A stretch of 64,000 nucleotides of DNA from Arthrobacter sp. StoSoilB20 (lineage in GTDB: Bacteria; Actinomycetota; Actinomycetes; Actinomycetales; Micrococcaceae), in assembly GCF_019977295.1 (NCBI RefSeq), contig NZ_AP024651.1, positions 682,001 to 746,000 of the forward strand, written 5' to 3'. The translations under genes were made by a program, and so were the position numbers. Below are positions 52,019-61,626 of this stretch, piece by piece; within the stretch, counting starts at the first letter, position 1, and every line of letters begins with the position of its first letter. Under the pieces are notes generated by a model. That model was not told the DNA's origin. It worked only from the letters and a program-made list of their open reading frames with translations, and did no database searches.

Positions 52019-52618
52019 TTAGAGCAGTGCGTTGCGCCTGCCCTCGAAGGCCCTGCCGAGGGTCACTTCATCGGCGTACTCAAGGTCTCCGCCCACCGGC
52101 AAACCGGAGGCCAACCGGGTCACAGCGATGCCGATCGACTTGAGCATGCGGGCCAGGTAGGTAGCTGTGGCTTCACCCTCAAGGTTGGGGTCCGTGGCGA
52201 TGATGATTTCCTGGATGGCGCCGTCATTCAGGCGCGTCAGCAGCTCACGGATCCGCAACTGCTCGGGCCCGATGCCCGCAATGGGATTAATGGCCCCGCC
52301 CAGCACGTGGTAGCGGCCCCGGAAGGACCGGGTGCGCTCGACGGCAAGGACATCCTTGGACTCCTCCACGACGCAGATAACCGAGGGATCCCTGCGCGGA
52401 TCACGGCAAATATTGCAGGTTTCCTGCTCAGTAACGTTGAAGCAAACGGAGCAGAACTTCACGCGTTCCTTAACCGTGGTGATCGCGGTGACCAGACGCT
52501 TCATATCCTCCGGATCGGCCTCAAGGATATGGAACGCCAGGCGCTGTGCCGATTTAGGGCCCACACCGGGAAGCCGGCCAAGCTCATCAATCAGCTCTTG
52601 AACTGCACCTTCGTACAC
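52019..52618 (-). CDS. recR: Recombination protein RecR
   Basis: 199 residues from a GTG start. Helix-hairpin-helix [20 protein letters not shown] (about 11-30), a four-Cys zinc motif ([16 protein letters not shown]) and a Toprim domain with [14 protein letters not shown]. RecR works with RecF/RecO in gap repair. It lies 33 bp downstream of dnaX, the standard arrangement; ybaB, often between them, is absent. Confidence 0.95.
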   Translation of the reverse strand: MYEGAVQELIDELGRLPGVGPKSAQRLAFHILEADPEDMKRLVTAITTVKERVKFCSVCFNVTEQETCNICRDPRRDPSVICVVEESKDVLAVERTRSFRGRYHVLGGAINPIAGIGPEQLRIRELLTRLNDGAIQEIIIATDPNLEGEATATYLARMLKSIGIAVTRLASGLPVGGDLEYADEVTLGRAFEGRRNALL

Positions 52619-52651
52619 AATGTCCTCGTTCGTTTGAAATCAATGCTGGAG

Positions 52652-55600
52652 TCAGCGGGTTTGCAGGGGAGAACCGTCCAAGGCGCGCTCTTCGATCAGC
52701 TTTCCGCCCAGAATACGCTCCACCGCAGCACGCCCAAAGACCCTCGATTCCTCAATGGTTTCGTCCTCCGGACTGGGGATGTCCTCAGTCACAGCGGTGG
52801 GTGCTGCCGGGGTCCGCGCGGGCGCCTGGACACGTCCGGCTTGGGCCTCGGGGCTGTTGGTCAGCCGCTGATACAAGCTTTGGCGGCCGTTCGGACTGCC
52901 CGACGGCGCGTCCTCCTCGAGCGTGGCAACCGAACCGTGCGCTTCCTCGGGTTGGGCGGCGAGGGACGGCCACGGTGCAGGGGCGACGCTGGGGCTCGCC
53001 CCGGAAACGCTGGTGGTTGCCGCCGCGGGCATGGATTGCGTGCCGGGCCAGCTCGACGCCGGTGCGACGTCCCAGCTGGAGCTTGGGTTCTGCTCCGCAG
53101 TGGTCGGATGGCCGTAAGTTCCGGAGGCCGGCTCCGGGGTCCGCTCCTGCTCCGGCGTCCGCTCCTGCTCCGGGACCTGGGCTGCCGCGGGTGCGTAGTG
53201 AGGGGTGTGCGTTGCCGGTGAGGGCTCTTCGACCGTTTGGGCGGGGTTCTTGCCCACGTTGGATTCGGCGGTCACAACCCATGTGCCCGGCGTCTGCTCG
53301 ACTGCGCGCGACCAGGGGTCGTCGGACGTGCTGCTCGAGGCGCGCGGAGTCGTGGCTGTGCTCGGAGTCGTGGTTGCGGCCGGGTTTTTGTCCAACGCTG
53401 AGGCCGGAGGTGTGGACGGGGAAGCTGTGCTCACGGGGCTCGCCGCTGGGGAGGTCGCCGGTTGTGAGCTCATACGGCCATAGCCCGACGGCGGCTCCCA
53501 GTCCGCTGGCGGCTCTTCATCCAGAGGAGGCGCATCCTCGTCGAGCGGTGGACCCCAATCGTCGTCAGGGTACGAGTAATCGCCGGACGGCTGCGACGGC
53601 TCGGGGGCCGGCTGCGACGGCTCGGGAGCCGGGGGAGCCGGGGGAGCGGAGGCGGCCGGGACAGCATGGACTGGTCCCGGGGTGTTCGGTTCCACGGCGG
53701 TGGGAGCTGCGGGAGCATTGGGCTCTTCCCGGGCGGGGGTGGCCGGCGCGGCTGCTCCTGCAAGGGGGGCATGCGGGGCTGTTGCTCCTGTGACGGGGCC
53801 ATGCGGAGTTACTGCAGGCGGGGAAGCCGGAGCAAGGCCCCACGCGGAGTCGACAGCTGACACCGGTGCCGGTGCTACTGCTGTTTCAGCGGGCCCTGAC
53901 GTTACACCTGCTGCTGTTGCCGCGGGCGAGTCCTCACCAACCGACGCAGGGGCGCCCGCAGGTGCAGCAGCCGGCGACGGCCGGCTAGTAGGCGCTTTTG
54001 GGTTTGGCTCAGAGCTCGCTGAGCTGTTGCCGCCAGCGACTGCCATGATCTGGCAGTCGATGCCAAGGGTCTTGTGAATAGCCTGGCGAAGGTTCTCGGA
54101 GTGATCAGCACGGCCGAAAGCACCCGCCAAGCCGCCAGTAGTGAAGGCAAGAGTCAGAACCTGGCCGTCGAACTGCGCAACCTGGGCGTTGGGTTCCACC
54201 AATGCCCAAGTGCTGCGCTTGATCTTGGTCAGCGTCTGCAGGACATCGGGCCATGCACGACGCAGGGCCTCCACGTCTCCGCCGCCGCCAGCGTGGGCGG
54301 GAGCAGGCGCTCCTCCGGTCGCGTTCGGCTGCGCGGTCGCGTTCGGCTGCGCTGCCGGTGCATGGGGTGCTGGCGCCTGGGGTGCCGGTGCTTGGTGTGC
54401 TGGTGCCTGGGGTGCCGGTGCCTGCGCGGGTGCGGACTGCTCCGGGGCTGCCGCGGGCTGTGCTTGCTGGGCAGTTTGCGGTGGAGCTGTTGGAGCCTGT
54501 GCGGATTGTGGCCGCTGCGCTGGCGTCGAAGCGGGCGGGGCCTGCGTGACACTTTCCGCTGAAGGACCCTGCGGAGGACGACCACCTGTGGGTCGGTCCT
54601 CAACAGGCCAATCGTTGGTCGAGACCCGCGGAGCTGTCAGGGCGCCACGGGACCCTGCCTCGTTGGGTTCGCTTTCCGAACGCGGGGCTAGGGTGCTGTG
54701 CGGGGGAGCACCCGCAGGCGCTGGGGCAGGCTGAACCGCGGGTGCCGGCTGGTTGTCCCGTGTCGCCTGAGCCGCGGGTGCCGGCTGGTTGTCCCGTGTT
54801 GCCTGAACCGGCTGACCGGCCGGGGCAGCCGCCGTAGCCGCAGCAGCCGGTGGGGCAGCAGTAGCCGCAGCAGCCGGTGGGGCAGCAGCAACAGCCGGGG
54901 TGCCGCCGTCGGCCCCGTAATTGAGGCGGCGTTCGACGCGATCGATCCGGGCAGCGATACCGCGCTCGGTTTGTTCGGCGCTGGGGAGCAGTATCCGCGC
55001 GCACAGCAGCTCAAGGTGCAGCCGGGGCGAGGTTGCGCCTGTCATCTCCGTCAGCGCGGTGTTGGTGACGTCGGCTGCGCGGGACAGCTCGGCCGCACCG
55101 AGGTTGGTTGCCTGGTTGCGCATCCGGGCGATTTGGTCCGCCGGCATGCCGCGAAGGATCGCCTGGGCGCTCTCGGGCATCGCCTGGACAATAATGAGGT
55201 CGCGGAAGCGTTCCAGCAGGTCCTCAACGAACCGCCGGGGGTCATGACCGGTCTGGATGACGCGGTCCACAGCCTTGAAGACCACCGCGGCGTCGGAGGC
55301 TGCAACGGCGTCCACGATGTCATCCAACAAGGAAGCATGGGTGTAGCCGAGCAGCGCAACAGCGAGTTCGTAGTCCAGGCCATTCGGTCCGGCGCCTGCC
55401 ATCAGCTGGTCCAGGACGGACAGAGTATCGCGAACGGAACCCCCACCTGCCCGGATGACGAGCGAGAGTACGCCGGGTGCCACGGGAACGTTCTCCTGCT
55501 GGCAGAGGAGCTCGAGGTACTGCATCAGCGGCTCCGGCGGCACCAATCGGAAGGGGTAGTGGTGCGTGCGGGACCGGATGGTGCCGATGACCTTGTCCGG

Positions 55601-56083
55601 CTCCGTGGTGGCAAAGATGAACTTGATGTGTTCCGGCGGCTCTTCGACGATCTTCAGGAGCGCGTTGAAGCCGGCCGACGTGACCATGTGGGCTTCGTCG
55701 ATGATGAAGATCTTGTAGCGGTCCCGGACGGGAGCGAAGGTTGCGCGTTCGCGGAGATCGCGGGCGTCGTCAACGCCACCGTGGCTGGCGGCGTCGATCT
55801 CGATGACGTCCAGTGAGCCGGAGCCCCCGCGCGCAAGTTCAATGCAACTGGGGCACTTGCCGCAAGGGGTGTCAGTGGGGCCCTCGGCGCAGTTCAGGCA
55901 GCGTGCAAGGATGCGCGCGGACGTGGTCTTGCCGCAACCGCGGGGGCCGGAGAAAAGGTAGGCGTGGTTCACGCGGTTCTTGCGGAGCGCTGTCATCAGC
56001 GGCTCCGTGACGTGTTCCTGCCCGATAACGTCCGCGAAAGAGTCCGGGCGATACCTTCGATACAGGGCAGTTGTAACAGTCAC
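52652..56083 (-). CDS. dnaX: DNA polymerase III subunit gamma/tau
   Basis: 1143 residues from a GTG start, much longer than the 640 or so of E. coli tau. The N-terminal 370 residues are a standard clamp-loader ATPase: Walker A GPRGCGKT (46-53), a Cys cluster (62-80), IIDEAHM (128-134), and a sensor region FATTEPDKVIGTIRSRTHHY. After domain III the protein becomes Ala/Pro/Gln-rich for about 700 residues, with internal short repeats, interrupted by a conserved segment (about 610-690, RRAWPDVLQTLTKIKRSTWA). The frame is continuous, so the full product is tau-like. Upstream lies the SRP RNA on the same strand. Confidence 0.95.
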   Translation of the reverse strand: MTVTTALYRRYRPDSFADVIGQEHVTEPLMTALRKNRVNHAYLFSGPRGCGKTTSARILARCLNCAEGPTDTPCGKCPSCIELARGGSGSLDVIEIDAASHGGVDDARDLRERATFAPVRDRYKIFIIDEAHMVTSAGFNALLKIVEEPPEHIKFIFATTEPDKVIGTIRSRTHHYPFRLVPPEPLMQYLELLCQQENVPVAPGVLSLVIRAGGGSVRDTLSVLDQLMAGAGPNGLDYELAVALLGYTHASLLDDIVDAVAASDAAVVFKAVDRVIQTGHDPRRFVEDLLERFRDLIIVQAMPESAQAILRGMPADQIARMRNQATNLGAAELSRAADVTNTALTEMTGATSPRLHLELLCARILLPSAEQTERGIAARIDRVERRLNYGADGGTPAVAAAPPAAAATAAPPAAAATAAAPAGQPVQATRDNQPAPAAQATRDNQPAPAVQPAPAPAGAPPHSTLAPRSESEPNEAGSRGALTAPRVSTNDWPVEDRPTGGRPPQGPSAESVTQAPPASTPAQRPQSAQAPTAPPQTAQQAQPAAAPEQSAPAQAPAPQAPAHQAPAPQAPAPHAPAAQPNATAQPNATGGAPAPAHAGGGGDVEALRRAWPDVLQTLTKIKRSTWALVEPNAQVAQFDGQVLTLAFTTGGLAGAFGRADHSENLRQAIHKTLGIDCQIMAVAGGNSSASSEPNPKAPTSRPSPAAAPAGAPASVGEDSPAATAAGVTSGPAETAVAPAPVSAVDSAWGLAPASPPAVTPHGPVTGATAPHAPLAGAAAPATPAREEPNAPAAPTAVEPNTPGPVHAVPAASAPPAPPAPEPSQPAPEPSQPSGDYSYPDDDWGPPLDEDAPPLDEEPPADWEPPSGYGRMSSQPATSPAASPVSTASPSTPPASALDKNPAATTTPSTATTPRASSSTSDDPWSRAVEQTPGTWVVTAESNVGKNPAQTVEEPSPATHTPHYAPAAAQVPEQERTPEQERTPEPASGTYGHPTTAEQNPSSSWDVAPASSWPGTQSMPAAATTSVSGASPSVAPAPWPSLAAQPEEAHGSVATLEEDAPSGSPNGRQSLYQRLTNSPEAQAGRVQAPARTPAAPTAVTEDIPSPEDETIEESRVFGRAAVERILGGKLIEERALDGSPLQTR
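54736..54887. repeat. Short tandem repeats within dnaX
   Basis: A 36-bp unit is duplicated (54736 and 54772; encodes QATRDNQPAPAA) and a 27-bp unit is duplicated (54834 and 54861; encodes an Ala/Pro nonapeptide). Both keep the frame. They lie in the low-complexity part of the protein. Confidence 0.85.
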
Positions 56084-56124
56084 AAGTGAAACCTACCTAT
56101 AGAGACTGACATTTAAATAAGTGA

Positions 56125-56208
56125 CCCCTCATGCACCCGCCAGAGCCCATCTACCCTTGCTACCTTCCGGTCCTGGGGGAGTTCAACAGGATGACGCCAC
56201 ATGAGGGG
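56125..56208 (-). ncRNA. ffs: Small signal recognition particle RNA (4.5S type)
   Basis: Read on the minus strand, the 84-nt segment begins CCCCTCATG and ends CATGAGGGG, closing a long hairpin. Its apical part carries the conserved SRP domain IV (GGACCGGAAGGTAGCAAGG), which binds Ffh. It lies 41 bp upstream of dnaX, the usual actinobacterial location. The ends are set by the pairing and could be a few bases longer. Confidence 0.93.
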
Positions 56209-56302
56209 CCGTCGACAAGCTTACCCGAACTTGGGTTGGGGTTCGAATCGGCCGGGAGGTCTGTGGATAACGCTCGACGGCGGGTGGCTTGGTTGCGCCG
56301 AA

Positions 56303-56626
56303 TCACCGCCAACCATTCACCGGCCACGTCATGAAAGCCGGCTCCTCGTAAGGGTGTGCGGACCGCAGAGCCCGCACGACGGCGTCGAGCTTGTCCTCCT
56401 CCACCACGCACTCAACCCGGGTTTCGGGCACTTGCTCCTCAATCCCCACCTGGCCAACAGCGGGACGCGCACCGGGCAAAGGCGTAAAACGGCCGGTGCC
56501 GGGCGAGGTGAAAGCACAGTGGGAGTAGTTGCCGATCCGGCCGGCGCCGGCGTCGCCGATGGCCAGAAGAACCTCCTCGATATGTGTCTCGGGAACGTAA
56601 ACAACCAGGGTGTACAGCTGCGTCAT
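56303..56626 (-). CDS. YqfO/NIF3-like C-terminal domain protein
   Basis: 107 residues. The whole protein corresponds to the CutA-like insert domain of the NIF3 family: LYTLVVYVPETHIEEVLLAIGDAGAGRIGNY, SHCAFTSPGTGRFTP, and CVVEEDKLDAVVRALRSAHPYEEPAF. It occurs here as a stand-alone unit. Function is unknown. It is separated from the SRP RNA by about 95 bp. Confidence 0.85.
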   Translation of the reverse strand: MTQLYTLVVYVPETHIEEVLLAIGDAGAGRIGNYSHCAFTSPGTGRFTPLPGARPAVGQVGIEEQVPETRVECVVEEDKLDAVVRALRSAHPYEEPAFMTWPVNGWR

Positions 56627-56951
56627 GGAGACATCGTGTCAATAAAGTTCGGCTACAAACAGGTCTCAACCATTGCAAAAGCCGGAGCCACAGCGGACCA
56701 TGGGTATGTACACCGATTGGGGCAATCTCAAGATTGTGAGCTGCGGGGCCTGGGGGCGAGGGGCCGGACCCGGTAGCTCAACGATGTACCGCAAGAATGG
56801 GCGCGTTGGGGGCGTCCATTTTTCCGTTAACGGGGGTGTTTGAGGCGGCATCCGGGGAGTTTCCGAGGCTTCGCAGGGGTGGTCATTTAGCCCGATTACA
56901 CGATGCTGAAATTCTCAGGTACAGTAGTATCTGCTTTCGAATCGGAAGCAA
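56627..56951. other. 325-bp intergenic region before tRNA-Ser
   Basis: No supported gene; short frames on both strands lack ribosome-binding sites and family features. The last 40 bp, with gaaattctcaggtacagtagtatctgc, probably contain the tRNA promoter (TACAGT as -10). Confidence 0.5.
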
Positions 56952-57036
56952 GGAGAATTCGCCTAGCGGCCTATGGCGCACGCCTGGAACGCGTGTTGGG
57001 TTAACGCCCTCGGGGGTTCAAATCCCCCATTCTCCG
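56952..57036 (+). tRNA. tRNA-Ser(GGA)
   Basis: 85-nt class II tRNA: acceptor GGAGAAT pairs with ATTCTCC, the anticodon loop CTGGAAC gives GGA, a long variable arm follows (about 56993-57012), then the T-arm GGGGGTTCAAATCCCCC and discriminator G. CCA is not encoded. Reads UCC codons (and UCU by wobble). Confidence 0.96.
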
Positions 57037-57041
57037 CGGTT

Positions 57042-57069
57042 GGCCCCAGTCCTTGGACTGGGGCCTTTT
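57042..57069 (+). terminator. Terminator after tRNA-Ser
   Basis: 11-bp stem GGCCCCAGTCC and GGACTGGGGCC with a TT loop region, then TTTT. It sits 5 bp after the tRNA. Confidence 0.9.
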
Positions 57070-57082
57070 GCGTTCCCTGAAG

Positions 57083-58045
57083 CTATCCGGCGTCTGCCTG
57101 CTGCTCGGCATCCTGCTGTTGTGCTGCCGCCACCCGTTCCAGTACTTCGCGGCAGGCTGCGGTTGCGGGGTGAATGCGGCCGGCGGTCCTGGTGGACGTG
57201 AAGACTGTCCGTTTCGGCAGGCTTGGAAGGTCCAGCAGTTGGACGGTCAGGTTGCGCCCGGTCCACACAAGGTCCGGCATGAGTGCCACGGCATTGCCGG
57301 ATTCGATGAGCCGGATCTGTGCCTGGAGGTCGGCCGTTTCGTAGCGCACGTCCGGCTCGAAACCCGCAGACCGGCAGGCTTGCTCCGCCCAGTGCCGCGA
57401 CGCTGCGCCGCGGGGCTCCATGACCCACGGCATCGAGGCGGTGTCTGCAAGGGATGAGACGGTTTCGCCCCCCAGCCCAACGGGGGGAGTGGCCAGCCGG
57501 ATGGCGTCGCTGGTGAGGATGACTCGATCCAGCCCGCTGTGGTGCGGGGCAGCATGGCCGGGATACTGCTCGGCCACCACCAGGTCGAAGTCCCGCGCCC
57601 ACGTTTCGTAGAGTGCGGTTTCGGGTTCGCGCTGGGTCATTTCCACCCGCACTTCGGGATACTCCTGGCGCATGATGGTGAGGAAATCGGGCAGCAGCGC
57701 CAAGGCGGCGGATTGGAAGACTGCCAGGCGAACGGTTCCGGTCACCATGGACAGCGACGCTGCGAGCTCGGTTTCGGCGCGCTCAAGGGTCTCCAGGAGT
57801 GCTGCGGTATGCGCCACGAGGATCTCAGCCTGGGGTGTCAGTTGCACCCGGCGCCCGGCTTTTCGCAGCAGTTCAACCCCCGCTTCCTTCTCCAGCAGGG
57901 TCAGTTGCTGGGACACCGAAGAAGGGCTGTACTGCATAGCGTCGGCCACTTCCGCGAGGGTCCCGCGGATTTTAAGTTCGTGCAGCAAACGCAGCCTGCG
58001 GACGTCCAGCACGGCGGCCTCCAAAAGGTCGGGATGGGTAATCAA
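57083..58045 (-). CDS. LysR family transcriptional regulator
   Basis: About 320 residues; the TTG at 58045 is the longest start and the exact start is unsure. N-terminal winged helix (LRLLHELKIRGTLAEVADAM, SPSSVSQQLTLLEKEAGVELL, about 18-60) and a periplasmic-binding-like effector domain (GTVRLAVFQSAALALLPDF, EPETALYETWARDFDLVV, DLQAQIRLIESGNAVALMPD). It is divergent from putA, with 90 bp between, so it probably controls proline catabolism or its own gene; this is inferred from position. Confidence 0.85.
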   Translation of the reverse strand: MITHPDLLEAAVLDVRRLRLLHELKIRGTLAEVADAMQYSPSSVSQQLTLLEKEAGVELLRKAGRRVQLTPQAEILVAHTAALLETLERAETELAASLSMVTGTVRLAVFQSAALALLPDFLTIMRQEYPEVRVEMTQREPETALYETWARDFDLVVAEQYPGHAAPHHSGLDRVILTSDAIRLATPPVGLGGETVSSLADTASMPWVMEPRGAASRHWAEQACRSAGFEPDVRYETADLQAQIRLIESGNAVALMPDLVWTGRNLTVQLLDLPSLPKRTVFTSTRTAGRIHPATAACREVLERVAAAQQQDAEQQADAG

Positions 58046-58135
58046 TATTCGTCAGAAAAGATCGCTTTTCCTAACGTGATTGTAGATCCATACTGATGGA
58101 AACAAACAAACTTCTCCGCCTCAGAAGGAGCCCCC

Positions 58136-61100
58136 ATGACCAGCACCATCCCGGATGCCACCGCCCCGAGCACCCAGGATTCCGGACAGTTCGACGCCTT
58201 GGCACAAGAAGCCATCGCCTTGGTCCGGCACTGGCTGACAGAAGCCGGCAAGATCCCCGTGGACGTCTCCGCACAGCGCCTCGCCGGCGTCTTGAAGGAC
58301 CCCAACGGCCTTGACTTCACTGTCGGATTCGTCGACGGCGTCATCCGCCCTGAAGACCTGTCGGTCGCCGGCCGCAAACTCGCCGAGCTTGCGCCCAAGG
58401 TGCCCAAGTTCCTCCCGTGGTACATGCGCAGCGCTGTCCGCGTGGGTGGCGTCATGGCTCCGATCCTCCCGCAGGTAGTCATCCCGATCGCCCGCCGGGT
58501 TCTCCGCGAAATGGTGGGCCACCTGATCGTGGATGCCACCGATGCCAAGCTTGGCCCCGCCATCGCCAAGATCCGCCAGGACGGCGTCCACCTGAACGTG
58601 AACCTCCTTGGCGAAGCAGTCCTGGGTGAGCACGAGGCCCAGCGTCGACTCGAAGGCACCCTGAAGCTGCTTGCCCGCGACGACGTGGACTACGTTTCCA
58701 TCAAGGAATCCTCCACCGTGGCACCGCACTCCCCATGGGCCTTCGATGAAGCCGTGGACCACGTGGTGGAGAAGCTCACCCCGCTGTACCGCCTTGCCGC
58801 TTCCTTCCCCAAGCCCAAGTTCATCAACCTGGACATGGAGGAATACAAGGACCTCAGCATGACCATCGCGGTGTTCAAGCGCATCCTGGACATGCCCGAG
58901 TTCAAGAACCTCGAGGCCGGCATCGTCCTCCAGGCCTACCTTCCGGACGCACTCGGTGCCATGCAGGAACTGCAGGAGTGGGCCGCCGCCCGCCGCGCCC
59001 AGGGCGGCGCTCCCATCAAGGTCCGTGTGGTCAAGGGCGCAAACCTGCCCATGGAGCAGGTCGAGGCCTCCCTCCACGACTGGCCGCTGGCTACCTGGGG
59101 TAGCAAGCAGGACTCCGACACCAGTTACAAGAACGTCATCAACTACGCCCTCACCCCCGAGCGCATCGACGCCGTCCGCATCGGCGTCGCCGGGCACAAC
59201 CTGTTTGATGTCGCCTTCGCCTGGCTCCTCGCCAAGCAGCGTGGGATCGCCCAGCAGGGGCCTAAGGCCATTGAGTTCGAGATGCTCCTGGGCATGGCGA
59301 CCGGTCAGGCCACCGCAGTCCGCAAGGACGTCGGCAGCCTCCTGCTCTACACACCCGTGGTGCACCCGGGCGAGTTCGACGTCGCCATCGCCTACCTGAT
59401 CCGCCGCCTCGAAGAGGGCGCCAGCCAGGAAAACTTCATGAGCGCGGTCTTCGAGCTGAGCGAAAATGAAGCCCTGTTCAAGCGGGAGCAGAAGCGCTTC
59501 CTGGACTCCCTGGCCAACATGAAGGACGAGGTCCCGGGGCCCAACCGCAAGCAGGACCGCCGTCTCCCCGCGGAGCCGGCACTGCTCGAGGGCTTCAGCA
59601 ACACCCCCGACACGGACCCCGCACTGCCTGCCAACCGTGCCTGGGGCCGCGACATCCTCAGCCGCATCCCCGGCTCCACCGCCGGTAACAAAATCGTCGA
59701 ATCCACCAAGGTTTCCGACGCCGCTGAACTTGACCGCATCATCGCCACCGCCGTGGACCACGGCAAGGCCTGGGGTGCACGTCCGGCCGCCGAGCGTGCC
59801 GCGATCCTGCACCGCGCCGGCGAGGTCCTCGAATCCCGCCGCGCCGAGCTCCTTGAGGTCATGGCCTCCGAAACCGGCAAGACCATTGACCAGGGCGATC
59901 CCGAAGTGAGTGAAGCAATCGACTTCGCGCACTACTACGCCGAGCGCGCCAAGGACCTGGAAACGGTCGACGGCGCCACGTTCGTCCCAGCCAACCTCAC
60001 CGTGGTGACCCCGCCGTGGAACTTCCCGGTGGCGATCCCCGCAGGCTCGACGCTTGCAGCGCTCGCCTCAGGCTCCGCCGTCGTGATCAAGCCTGCAAAG
60101 CAGGCCCGCCGCTCCGGTTCGGTCATGGTGGATGCCCTGTGGGAAGCCGGTGTGCCGCGTGAAGTGCTGGCCCTCGTCCAGCTCGAAGAGCGCGAGCTTG
60201 GCACCCAGTTGGTCTCGCACCCCAGCGTTGACCGGGTCATCCTCACCGGCGGCTACGAAACGGCTGAGCTGTTCCGTTCCTTCCGCCAGGACCTGCCGCT
60301 GCTCGCGGAGACCTCCGGCAAGAACGCCATCATCGTCACCCCGAGTGCTGACCTGGACCTTGCTGCCAAGGATGTTGTTTACTCGGCATTCGGGCACGCC
60401 GGCCAGAAGTGCTCTGCTGCCTCACTGGTGATCCTGGTGGGCTCGGTGGCCAAGAGCGCCCGCTTCCACAACCAGCTGATCGACGCCGCACGCTCCCTCA
60501 CTGTTGGTTACCCGGAGGACGCCACCACGCAGATGGGGCCGATCATCGAACCGGCCAACGGCAAGCTCCTCAACGCCCTCACCACCCTGGGCGACGGCGA
60601 GACCTGGGCCATCAAGCCCGAACGCCTCGACGAGACCGGCCGCCTCTGGTCCCCGGGCATCCGCTCCGGCGTCAAGCGCGGCTCCTACTTCCACCTCACC
60701 GAGTTCTTCGGCCCGGTCCTGGGTGTCATGACCGCTGAGACCCTTGAGGAAGCCATCGCCATCCAGAACGAGATCGAGTATGGCCTCACCGCCGGCCTGC
60801 ACTCCCTGGACTCCACTGAAATGGGTGTCTGGCTGGACACCATCCAGGCCGGAAACCTGTACGTCAACCGTGGCATCACCGGTGCTATTGTCCAGCGTCA
60901 GCCGTTCGGTGGATGGAAGAAGTCGGCCGTCGGCGCCGGCACCAAGGCCGGTGGACCGAACTACCTGATTGGACTCGGCAGCTGGCTCCCCGCCGAAGCC
61001 AAGGCCAAGCGCGGCACCGTGCTCCAGGGTGCGGCGGCGCAGGTTCTCGCTGCTGCGAAGTCCGCCGGGGTTACTGGTGTTGAGCTGCAGACCCTCGAGC

Positions 61101-61609
61101 AGTCGCTCTTCAGCGATGCCGCAGCTTGGGAATCGGAGTTCGGCACCCGCAAGGACGTCTCCGCTTTGTCCGCAGAGCGCAACGTCTTCCGCTACCGCTC
61201 CCTTCCTGTCACCATCCGGCTCTCCGAAGGCGAGCCGCTCGCCGAACTGCTCCGCGTGGCAGCAGCCGGCGCAGTGGCGGGCTCGAAGCTCACCGTGAGC
61301 TCCGCCGTCGTACTTCCCGACGCCGTGGTTACCGTGTTCGCGAACCTGGGCGTCAGCGTCAGGATCGAGGACGACGCCGCGTGGCTGGCCCGTGCGGCCA
61401 ACTTCGACGCCGGCCGGATCCGCCTGATCGGTGGCGACTTCGCTGCGCTGAGCGCAGCCATGGGTGGCCGGCCGGATGTGGCCGTTTACCACGGTGCTGT
61501 GACCCAGGCCGGCCGGATCGAGATGCTGCCGTTCCTCCGCGAGCAGGCTGTGTCCATCACGGCCCACCGCTTCGGCACCCCGAACCACCTGTCGGATCAC
61601 CTGATCTAG
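58136..61609 (+). CDS. putA: Bifunctional proline dehydrogenase / glutamate semialdehyde dehydrogenase
   Basis: 1157 residues behind a gaaggag site. Oxidises proline to glutamate in two steps. The FAD proline dehydrogenase barrel covers about residues 90-470 (VDYVSIKESSTVAPH, YKDLSMTIAVFKRIL, VRVVKGANLPMEQ, RIGVAGHNLFDVAFAW). The aldehyde dehydrogenase covers about 510-1010 (TPPWNFPVAIPAG, LAETSGKNAII with Glu about 725, GQKCSAASL with Cys about 759). No N-terminal DNA-binding helix is present, so it is not a self-repressing PutA. The last 140 residues are a conserved C-terminal domain ending in HRFGTPNHLSDHL. Confidence 0.95.
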   Translation: MTSTIPDATAPSTQDSGQFDALAQEAIALVRHWLTEAGKIPVDVSAQRLAGVLKDPNGLDFTVGFVDGVIRPEDLSVAGRKLAELAPKVPKFLPWYMRSAVRVGGVMAPILPQVVIPIARRVLREMVGHLIVDATDAKLGPAIAKIRQDGVHLNVNLLGEAVLGEHEAQRRLEGTLKLLARDDVDYVSIKESSTVAPHSPWAFDEAVDHVVEKLTPLYRLAASFPKPKFINLDMEEYKDLSMTIAVFKRILDMPEFKNLEAGIVLQAYLPDALGAMQELQEWAAARRAQGGAPIKVRVVKGANLPMEQVEASLHDWPLATWGSKQDSDTSYKNVINYALTPERIDAVRIGVAGHNLFDVAFAWLLAKQRGIAQQGPKAIEFEMLLGMATGQATAVRKDVGSLLLYTPVVHPGEFDVAIAYLIRRLEEGASQENFMSAVFELSENEALFKREQKRFLDSLANMKDEVPGPNRKQDRRLPAEPALLEGFSNTPDTDPALPANRAWGRDILSRIPGSTAGNKIVESTKVSDAAELDRIIATAVDHGKAWGARPAAERAAILHRAGEVLESRRAELLEVMASETGKTIDQGDPEVSEAIDFAHYYAERAKDLETVDGATFVPANLTVVTPPWNFPVAIPAGSTLAALASGSAVVIKPAKQARRSGSVMVDALWEAGVPREVLALVQLEERELGTQLVSHPSVDRVILTGGYETAELFRSFRQDLPLLAETSGKNAIIVTPSADLDLAAKDVVYSAFGHAGQKCSAASLVILVGSVAKSARFHNQLIDAARSLTVGYPEDATTQMGPIIEPANGKLLNALTTLGDGETWAIKPERLDETGRLWSPGIRSGVKRGSYFHLTEFFGPVLGVMTAETLEEAIAIQNEIEYGLTAGLHSLDSTEMGVWLDTIQAGNLYVNRGITGAIVQRQPFGGWKKSAVGAGTKAGGPNYLIGLGSWLPAEAKAKRGTVLQGAAAQVLAAAKSAGVTGVELQTLEQSLFSDAAAWESEFGTRKDVSALSAERNVFRYRSLPVTIRLSEGEPLAELLRVAAAGAVAGSKLTVSSAVVLPDAVVTVFANLGVSVRIEDDAAWLARAANFDAGRIRLIGGDFAALSAAMGGRPDVAVYHGAVTQAGRIEMLPFLREQAVSITAHRFGTPNHLSDHLI

Positions 61610-61626
61610 GGTTCACAAGGGCGTCC

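Noticed and set aside
52652..56083. Programmed frameshift in dnaX producing a short gamma subunit
   Set aside because: I noticed no A-rich slippery run in this GC-rich gene, and the long frame is continuous; a shorter form cannot be supported.
56952..57036. tRNA-Ser as an integration site for a mobile island
   Set aside because: No integrase, direct repeat of the tRNA 3' end or foreign-looking genes are found on either side; the flanks are ordinary chromosomal genes.
56666..57201. Open frames around the tRNA gene on both strands
   Set aside because: They cross the tRNA or its terminator and show no protein features.
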